Source of the DNA: Acidobacteriaceae bacterium
Lineage (GTDB): Bacteria; Acidobacteriota; Terriglobia; Terriglobales; Acidobacteriaceae
Reading direction: 5' to 3'
Length of the DNA stretch: 21,082 bases
Assembly (NCBI GenBank): GCA_003162255.1
Contig: PMMJ01000280.1
Location: forward strand, 1 to 21,082
This document shows, in pieces, positions 15,643 to 21,082 of this stretch. A program made the position numbers and the translations under genes. Position 1 is the stretch's first letter. Every line of letters starts with the position of its first letter. The notes below the pieces were generated by a model. That model ran no database searches. It was not told where the DNA came from and saw nothing but the letters and a program-made list of their open reading frames with translations.

Positions 15643-16818
15643 ATGGCAAACCTCACCTCCGCTCCGGTTATAGAGGCAAAGAGCTCTCCAGTTGCTGGGC
15701 CTGAGAGGCGAATACCTGTCCCTGCCGCTCCTGAGCGTTTAGGTTCGCTCGACGCCTTCCGCGGTTTCGTGATGCTCTGGATCATCGGTGGCGAGGGGTT
15801 GATGGCGGGCTTAGCATCCCTGGGGCACAATCGAGTCATCGAGGCTGTCGTTTACGAGGTCAACCACAGTCCTTGGCAGGGACTGCGCTTTTACGACTGT
15901 ATTTGGCCGTCCTTCATGCTGATGGTCGGAGTCTCCGTACCTCTGTCGATTGCCAAGCGATCCCTTACACAAACTTATCAACAACAATTGGCGCATGCGG
16001 CAAAGCGAGCGCTCGTGCTTTTCTTGTTAGGGTCGGTGCGCGAATCGGTTTTGCTTGGTTCACCTTACTTGATCGAATTGAGCAGCGCCTTGCAGCCCAT
16101 TGCGATTGCTTATTTCGTGGCTGTTTTGGTAGCCCGCAAGTCGTGGAGATTTCAGGCAGGGCTTGGCGCTGCAATCCTTGCTGCGTATGCGCTTGTCTTA
16201 GCATTCATCCGGGCTCCGGGCATAGCGGCGGGCAGCTATACGCTCAACCACAACCTAGTTCACTGGGTAGATATTGCATTGCTCGGTCAGACTCATTGGG
16301 ACCGCTGGCCTTATGCAGAGGAAAGCTGGGGGACGGTGCTCAGCACGATTCCCACCATCTCAACCACGCTGCTCGGCTTGCTAATTGGCGAACTACTCAT
16401 GAGCGCGCGGTCGAAGAAAGCTAAGGCCACGTTCATCGGCGGTATAGGACTTGGGTGCTTGGCGATTGGTTATGGAACAAGCTTTGTTGTGCCAGTGGTC
16501 ATGAAGATGTGGACGGCTTCGTACGGCCTTATGTCTGCTGGTTGTGCGTGCCTCATGCTTCTGGTTTTTTATTGGGTTATTGACATCCGCGGATATCGGA
16601 AATGGGCGTTTCCTTTGACCGTCATCGGGATGAATGCCATTTTCATTTACGTGTTCACCAGTCTGGTTCACCTTGATGTAATCATCGACGTTTTTACTCG
16701 GGAAGTCGCGCGGTTCTTGCCCACTGCCAAAATGCTCTTCCAACAGGTCATGGTTCTTGCGGTTGAATGGTGCATCCTGTTCTGGATGTACAAACGGAGA
16801 ATTTTCCTTAAAGCTTAA
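15643..16818 (+). CDS. DUF5009 / NagX-type membrane acyltransferase (heparan-alpha-glucosaminide N-acetyltransferase-like)
   Basis: 391 residues, an integral inner-membrane protein with about ten hydrophobic segments after a ~32-residue soluble N-terminus. Family signatures are RLGSLDAFRGFVMLWIIGGE at ~32-51 and FYDCIWPSFMLMVGVSVPLS at ~83-102, and the C-terminal part is hydrophobic to the end with a basic tail (YKRRIFLKA). The human relative HGSNAT acetylates the terminal glucosamine of heparan sulfate across the lysosomal membrane. Bacterial relatives (NagX, DUF5009) often sit in amino-sugar gene clusters, and some may transport or acetylate amino sugars. Its place between a GH123-like gene and GH27/GH20 genes fits that. 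The start has only a poor ribosome-binding site but lies 12 bases after the preceding stop, so translational coupling is plausible. Confidence 0.85.
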   Translation: MANLTSAPVIEAKSSPVAGPERRIPVPAAPERLGSLDAFRGFVMLWIIGGEGLMAGLASLGHNRVIEAVVYEVNHSPWQGLRFYDCIWPSFMLMVGVSVPLSIAKRSLTQTYQQQLAHAAKRALVLFLLGSVRESVLLGSPYLIELSSALQPIAIAYFVAVLVARKSWRFQAGLGAAILAAYALVLAFIRAPGIAAGSYTLNHNLVHWVDIALLGQTHWDRWPYAEESWGTVLSTIPTISTTLLGLLIGELLMSARSKKAKATFIGGIGLGCLAIGYGTSFVVPVVMKMWTASYGLMSAGCACLMLLVFYWVIDIRGYRKWAFPLTVIGMNAIFIYVFTSLVHLDVIIDVFTREVARFLPTAKMLFQQVMVLAVEWCILFWMYKRRIFLKA

Positions 16819-16837
16819 AGAAGTTTGCCACAACCCC

Positions 16838-16889
16838 ATCACTGGGGTAGCAATACGAACAGCGTCCAGCAAACCGCTGTGTTCGCATA
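16838..16889. promoter_or_regulatory. Two small hairpins in the gap before the GH27 gene
   Basis: The 81-base gap holds ACCCC-ATCACT-GGGGT and a bulged stem in which GAACA-GCG faces CGC-TG-TGTTC. Neither has a T-run. They may shape mRNA processing between the NagX-like and GH27 cistrons; no promoter boxes are clear. Confidence 0.25.
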
Positions 16890-16899
16890 AGGAATGAGA

Positions 16900-18060
16900 A
16901 TGAAAATAACCTTTTACGGTTCTTGCATCCTGCTGAGTTGTCTCATCCTGTTGCCGTGGAGCGGGATTGCCCGAGCACAGGATTCTATGCTGGCCCGCAC
17001 ACCGCCTATGGGATGGAACAGCTGGAATCATTTTGCATGCGAAGTGAGCGACGCGGTGGTGCGGGCGCAGGCTGATGCCATCGTTACCAGCGGAATGAAG
17101 TCCGTTGGATATGTATACATCCTCATCGACGATTGCTGGCAAGGAACTCGGGACGCTGCAGGATACATTCGTCCCAATGCAAAGTTTCCTAACATGAAAG
17201 CGCTGGCCGACTATGTTCATAGTAAAGGCCTGAAGATTGGAATCTATTCGTCGCCTGGTCCGAAAACCTGCGAGGGTTATGCGGGAAGTTATGGTCATGA
17301 AGAGCAGGATGCCCGAACTTATGCCGACTGGGGAATGGACTATTTGAAGTATGACTTGTGCAGTTATGACGGAATGGGCGATCAGGTTGCTGCGTACAAG
17401 AAAATGGGTGATGCGCTCAAAGGAACCGGTCGGCCTATAGTCTTTGCCCTTTGCCAATACGGGATGCAGAAAGGCTGGCAGTGGGGTGCCTCCGTGAGTG
17501 GCAATCTGTGGCGTACAGATGATGATATTCGCGACGACTATTACACGATGGCGGAACTTGGGTTCGGGCAGAGCGGTCTTGAGCAGTTCGCCGGGCCGGG
17601 GCACTGGAACGACCCCGACATGCTGGAAGTGGGTAACGGAGGGATGACAACCGACGAGTATCGGACACACATGACTTTGTGGTGCATCCTGGCGGCTCCG
17701 CTTATTACCGGCAACAATCTAGCCGCCATGGATGATGAGACGCGGGCTATTCTCACAAACCCGGAGATCATCGCGATTGACCAGGACCCGCTCGGCATCC
17801 AGGGTCACCGGATCAAGCAAGAAGGGCCCTTAGAGGTTTGGATGAAGCCTCTGAAAGATGGAAGCACCGCGGTGGGCCTATTTAATCGCGGATGGGGAGC
17901 AATGCCGGTGACCGTGAACTTTCGCGATCTTGGTCTTGGTAACTCGGCCGTTTTGCGGGACCTCTGGGCAAAGAAAGATCTCGGGGCATTCCAGGAAAAC
18001 TACAGCGCGATTGTTCCGCAGCATGGAGTCGTCCTGATCCAGGTGAAGCGAGGCACCTAA
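16900..18060 (+). CDS. GH27 alpha-galactosidase / alpha-N-acetylgalactosaminidase-family glycosidase
   Basis: This 386-residue exported enzyme has signal peptide MKITFYGSCILLSCLILLPW...ARA. ATG at 16900 is preferred over 16894 because AAGGA lies six bases before it. GH27 signatures: LARTPPMGWNSWNHFAC, then YILIDDCWQ with the substrate-binding Asp pair. The nucleophile Asp152 is in YLKYDLCS and the acid/base is probably Asp209 in LWRTDDDIRDD; GPGHWNDPDMLEVGNG follows. A C-terminal beta-sandwich (~300-386) completes the usual fold. The retaining enzyme would release terminal alpha-galactose or alpha-GalNAc. The specificity loop reads CQYGM where many alpha-galactosidases have CEWG, so galactose preference should not be assumed. 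The GH20 gene starts 4 bases after its stop, giving a tight operon. Confidence 0.93.
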   Translation: MKITFYGSCILLSCLILLPWSGIARAQDSMLARTPPMGWNSWNHFACEVSDAVVRAQADAIVTSGMKSVGYVYILIDDCWQGTRDAAGYIRPNAKFPNMKALADYVHSKGLKIGIYSSPGPKTCEGYAGSYGHEEQDARTYADWGMDYLKYDLCSYDGMGDQVAAYKKMGDALKGTGRPIVFALCQYGMQKGWQWGASVSGNLWRTDDDIRDDYYTMAELGFGQSGLEQFAGPGHWNDPDMLEVGNGGMTTDEYRTHMTLWCILAAPLITGNNLAAMDDETRAILTNPEIIAIDQDPLGIQGHRIKQEGPLEVWMKPLKDGSTAVGLFNRGWGAMPVTVNFRDLGLGNSAVLRDLWAKKDLGAFQENYSAIVPQHGVVLIQVKRGT

Positions 18061-18064
18061 TTTT

Positions 18065-20191
18065 ATGGTCGTCATCAGAGCTCCAAGAAAAAGGCACAAG
18101 GTCTGTACCGACTTAGGAACGCGAGCTCTTGTGCGGTCATTTTGTACGCTGGTTTTAGTTGGCCTTTTTCTCGATGCAGCATGGGCAAGCGAAGGACATA
18201 ATGCGCTCCTGCCTCAACCTCAACAGATACGTTATGGGCCACATCGAGTTCGAATCCGAGGGCTCGGTATCCGGTTAACAGCGGATCCTACCATTGAGGA
18301 TCGCTTCGCTGCGGGACAGTTGTCAAAATGCCTTTCCGATGCTGCAAAGGAACCAGTTCGCGTTTCACAGGGCGAGACTGGGAGCACGTTGATTGTCCTT
18401 AAACGGACCGGAGAGGTTGGCGCGTTACCGCTTCCCGGGGAACATCCCGGGCCGACGTCTCGCGAAGCCTACAGTTTGAAGGTCACTCCCGATAAAGCTG
18501 AAGTCCAAGCGGTATCATCGGCCGGCTTGTTCTACGGAGTACAAACTCTGTGCCAGTTGGTCGAAGGAGATGCGGCCGATGCGGTGCTCCCGGAGGTGGA
18601 AGTTCATGACTGGCCATCGCTGGCGTACCGCGGAACCATGATCGACATAAGCCATGGCCCCTTACCCAAGGAGGATGAAATCAAGCGGCAGCTTGACTTT
18701 CTGGCGCGCTGGAAGTCTAACCAATACTACCTTTACACGGAAGACAGCATTGAGTTGCGGGGCTACCCACTCCTCAATCCAGATGGCCGCCTGACGCAAG
18801 ATGAGGTGCGACGAATTGTCGCTTATGGTCGCCAACGCCACATTGATGTAATTCCTAATCTGGACCTATACGCTCACCAGCACGATCTGTTTCGGGTAGA
18901 ACAATATTCAGAGTTGTCCGATGAGCCGCACGGAACCGAATTCGACCCCAGTAATCCAAAGGTGATGCCTCTTCTGACCGACTGGGTCAACCAGTTGGCA
19001 GATCTATTTCCCAGTCCGTTCGTCCACATTGGGCTCGATGAGACGTTTCAAATCGAGCAAGCGGCTCGGGCGTCTGGCACGGCCGCAACGCCAACGGCGT
19101 TGTTTGTCAAGCAACTCACAGCGGTCACGCGCCTATTTCAAGAACGTGGCAAACATGTCATGGCGTTCGGCGACATCATGGTGAAATATCCTCAGATGAT
19201 TCCCGATCTTCCTCCTGGATTGATTGCTGCCGCTTGGTACTACACCTCAGAAGATCCAACCTACAAGCGCTGGCTTGCACCATTAATTGCCAACCATGTT
19301 CCTCACATAGTAGAGCCGGGGGTAATGAGCTACGACAACATTGCCCCCGATTACAAAACGACCTTTGACAATATCGACACCTTCCTGGCTGCCGGCCGGC
19401 GTTCCGGCGCGCTGGGCTTGGTCAATACCGTCTGGGCTGACGACGCGCAATTGCTCTTTCGCATGTCCTTCCCAGGTTTGGCTTATGGAGCGGCGGCGCC
19501 ATGGCAATCCGCCCCCATGGACCGCGCCAATTTTTTTTCTGACTACGCACATGTGATGTACCCCGCAACCATCGCTCCCGATATCGCCGCGGCCCTTAGC
19601 AATATGTCCGAAGCCGAAACTGACCTTCAAAAAGTGCTGGGAGATGAGTTCACGCAGTTTGTCTTGTGGGAGGATCCATTTTCCCCAACTTACTTAAAGG
19701 GCTTGACGCAAAATCTGGGACCTTTGCGGCAGACGCGCCTTTTGGCTGAAGAAGCTGAGAGTCATCTGTATCATGCTCTGGCTTTGGGGGCCGATCCCAC
19801 GACGCTAAATAGTCTTTTGGTCGGTGCTCGGCTGCTCGACTATGCCGGGCAAAAATTCCAAACGCCTCCAGAACTTATCGAACTGTGGGGACGACTCGGT
19901 ACGACGCGTCCAGATGCCGACAAGTGGTGGAACGAGTGGGAATCCCAGGTCGTGCACCAGGACCATTCCCGCATCGTCGACTTGATGGATGCGATTACGG
20001 AGCTGCGCCCACTTTACCGTGCGGAGTGGTTGGAGGAATATTCTCCCTACCGCCTTGACTCGGCATTGGGGAGATGGGATGCGGAATATGAATATTGGCT
20101 AAGACTCCAGCAGCGATTGCGGCAGTTCTCCGACAGTTCCCACGAAGGGGACGCCCTGCCTCCGCTGGAGAAGCTTGCCCAGGAGCACTAA
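18065..20191 (+). CDS. GH20 beta-N-acetylhexosaminidase-like protein
   Basis: 708 residues. A basic N-terminus and a hydrophobic segment (VRSFCTLVLVGLFLDAAWA) form a signal peptide. The ATG at 18065 gives a long n-region; a GTG a little downstream (VRSFCTL) would give a more standard one. The GH20 N-terminal domain opens with LLPQPQQIRYG. The barrel starts near YRGTMIDISHG and holds the Asp325-Glu326 pair in VHIGLDETF, the pair used in GH20 substrate-assisted catalysis. Family members usually have HIGGDE, so the Leu is unusual. VNTVWADDAQLL later fits the barrel. Roughly 200 residues after the barrel (~505-708) are helical-looking and not part of the core. It probably removes terminal beta-GlcNAc or beta-GalNAc in the periplasm. 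The aminotransferase start codon overlaps its stop by one base. Confidence 0.85.
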   Translation: MVVIRAPRKRHKVCTDLGTRALVRSFCTLVLVGLFLDAAWASEGHNALLPQPQQIRYGPHRVRIRGLGIRLTADPTIEDRFAAGQLSKCLSDAAKEPVRVSQGETGSTLIVLKRTGEVGALPLPGEHPGPTSREAYSLKVTPDKAEVQAVSSAGLFYGVQTLCQLVEGDAADAVLPEVEVHDWPSLAYRGTMIDISHGPLPKEDEIKRQLDFLARWKSNQYYLYTEDSIELRGYPLLNPDGRLTQDEVRRIVAYGRQRHIDVIPNLDLYAHQHDLFRVEQYSELSDEPHGTEFDPSNPKVMPLLTDWVNQLADLFPSPFVHIGLDETFQIEQAARASGTAATPTALFVKQLTAVTRLFQERGKHVMAFGDIMVKYPQMIPDLPPGLIAAAWYYTSEDPTYKRWLAPLIANHVPHIVEPGVMSYDNIAPDYKTTFDNIDTFLAAGRRSGALGLVNTVWADDAQLLFRMSFPGLAYGAAAPWQSAPMDRANFFSDYAHVMYPATIAPDIAAALSNMSEAETDLQKVLGDEFTQFVLWEDPFSPTYLKGLTQNLGPLRQTRLLAEEAESHLYHALALGADPTTLNSLLVGARLLDYAGQKFQTPPELIELWGRLGTTRPDADKWWNEWESQVVHQDHSRIVDLMDAITELRPLYRAEWLEEYSPYRLDSALGRWDAEYEYWLRLQQRLRQFSDSSHEGDALPPLEKLAQEH

Positions 20192-21082
20192 TGATGACTG
20201 TTCATAAAAGTGGTAAGGTTCTCGACGCCCAGGTTGCTTCCGCTAGCCCACTGACTCCGGATGAATCTTGTCACGAGGTCGCAATGAACACGGACTGCTC
20301 TGCCGCTTATCCAAAGTCCGCCCAAATTCTAAATCACAATCGGCGCTTCATACCCGGCGGCGTCGTCTCGGTGAACCGGGCCGTCCAACCGGAGATCGTC
20401 TTCGCCAAAGGTCAAGGTGCGTACATCTGGGACGCAGATGGAAACCAGTACATTGACTATCATGCAGCGTTTGCTCCGCACTTCCTAGGACACAACGATC
20501 CCTACGTCACTGACGCAGTCATTTCCGTGCTGCGGAACAAGGCTAGCCTTTACGGCTCCGGAACAACAGAGTTGGAGGGGCAACTGGCGGAACTTGTCTG
20601 TCGGCATATACCAGCCGTGGAATCGGTGCAATTCTTAAATACTGGCAGCGAAGCTACCTACCAGGCGATTCGTTTAGCTCGCGCGGTCACGGGCAGGGAT
20701 CACATCGTTGTCATGCAGGGTGGCTACAACGGGTGGCATGACGACGTCTCTTGTAATTTAATGACACCGCTTGACGTGATCGGGCCAAGGCTTTCTCCCG
20801 GTGAATACCCTTATATTCCGATTAGTTCGGGAATCCCGTGCGCGCATCAACAACTTGTTCACCCTATTAACTTCAACGATCTTGAGTCCGTAGAGTATGT
20901 CTGCAATAAGTATCCTATAGCGGCTCTCATCACGGAGCCGATTCTGCAAAATATCGGGATCATCAAGCCTGCAACTGGATTTCTGCAAGGACTGCGGCGA
21001 TTAGCTGATCGGTGGGGCTTTGTCCTCATTATTGATGAAGTGAAAACTGGGTTCCTCCACGGGATCGGCGGCTATGCAAAGA
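20191..21082 (+). CDS. Class III PLP aminotransferase, glutamate-1-semialdehyde-aminomutase-like (cut by right edge)
   Basis: 297 codons are visible and the frame is open to the last base. ATG at 20191 overlaps the GH20 stop (TAATG); ATGs at 20194 and 20284 are alternatives, and 20284 would remove a ~31-residue leader not typical of the family. Motifs: FIPGGVVSVNRAV (compare PGGVNSPVRAF of HemL), FLNTGSEATYQAIRLARAVT for cofactor phosphate binding, YNGWHDD, and LIIDEVKTGF whose Asp contacts the PLP ring nitrogen. The Schiff-base lysine lies beyond the window. HemL itself makes 5-aminolevulinate, but position downstream of two glycosidases and the altered PGGV motif favour an accessory aminotransferase, perhaps acting on an amino sugar or sugar acid. 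The substrate is not known. Confidence 0.88.
   Translation, partial: MMTVHKSGKVLDAQVASASPLTPDESCHEVAMNTDCSAAYPKSAQILNHNRRFIPGGVVSVNRAVQPEIVFAKGQGAYIWDADGNQYIDYHAAFAPHFLGHNDPYVTDAVISVLRNKASLYGSGTTELEGQLAELVCRHIPAVESVQFLNTGSEATYQAIRLARAVTGRDHIVVMQGGYNGWHDDVSCNLMTPLDVIGPRLSPGEYPYIPISSGIPCAHQQLVHPINFNDLESVEYVCNKYPIAALITEPILQNIGIIKPATGFLQGLRRLADRWGFVLIIDEVKTGFLHGIGGYAK

Noticed and set aside
16393..17670. 425-residue open frame on the minus strand
   Set aside because: It lies antisense to the end of the NagX-like gene and the GH27 gene, both of which have strong family motifs. Its translation has no domain character, so it is a codon-use shadow.

Overview
The window looks like accessory, glycan-foraging chromosome of an Acidobacteriota-type soil bacterium. 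I infer this from gene style, not from a search. It has a ~1,290-residue TonB-dependent receptor with an N-terminal carboxypeptidase-regulatory-like domain, an NHL-repeat secreted protein with ASH-like flanks, a Tat-exported CotA-like multicopper oxidase, DUF4091 glycosidase-like proteins, and a DUF5009/NagX-type membrane acyltransferase. No rRNA, tRNA, CRISPR array, complete insertion sequence or transcription-factor gene is visible.

Layout. (1) 1-916 is a scrap zone. The minus strand has the N-terminus of a tagaturonate-epimerase-like gene running off the left edge, preceded by a decayed minus-strand ORF. After these come a palindrome plus TTGACA promoter module and a ~115 bp diverged copy of the start of the FAH-family gene found 3.4 kb downstream. 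(2) 917-5122, plus strand: DUF4091 protein 1, a D-aminoacylase-like amidohydrolase and a fumarylacetoacetate-hydrolase-family enzyme. A scrap of a short-chain dehydrogenase lies antisense right after the last. (3) 5251-10528: the TonB-dependent receptor and a secreted phosphoesterase, each preceded by the same palindrome/TTGACA module. (4) 10774-13949: multicopper oxidase and six-bladed NHL protein. (5) 14032-21082: DUF4091 protein 2, NagX-like acyltransferase, GH27, GH20 and a class III aminotransferase cut by the right edge, all on the plus strand with short gaps or a one-base overlap.

Reading it together: region 5 looks like a unit for dismantling a galactose- and hexosamine-containing glycan. 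It has two exo-glycosidases (GH27, GH20), a GH123-like DUF4091 protein, a membrane acetyltransferase-like protein of the glucosaminide type and a PLP aminotransferase. The TonB receptor could supply oligosaccharide uptake. Regions 1-2 carry sugar-acid and acyl-amino-acid catabolism genes plus fragments, suggesting repeated rearrangement.

The strongest non-gene signals are three. First, a repeated operator-like palindrome of GTCCA-N6-TGGAC type sits 24-25 nt upstream of a TTGACA box before three genes for exported proteins. Second, a displaced FAH gene fragment supplies the start codon of DUF4091 protein 1. Third, the two DUF4091 paralogs differ at the Asp-Glu pair that would be catalytic by analogy with GH123.
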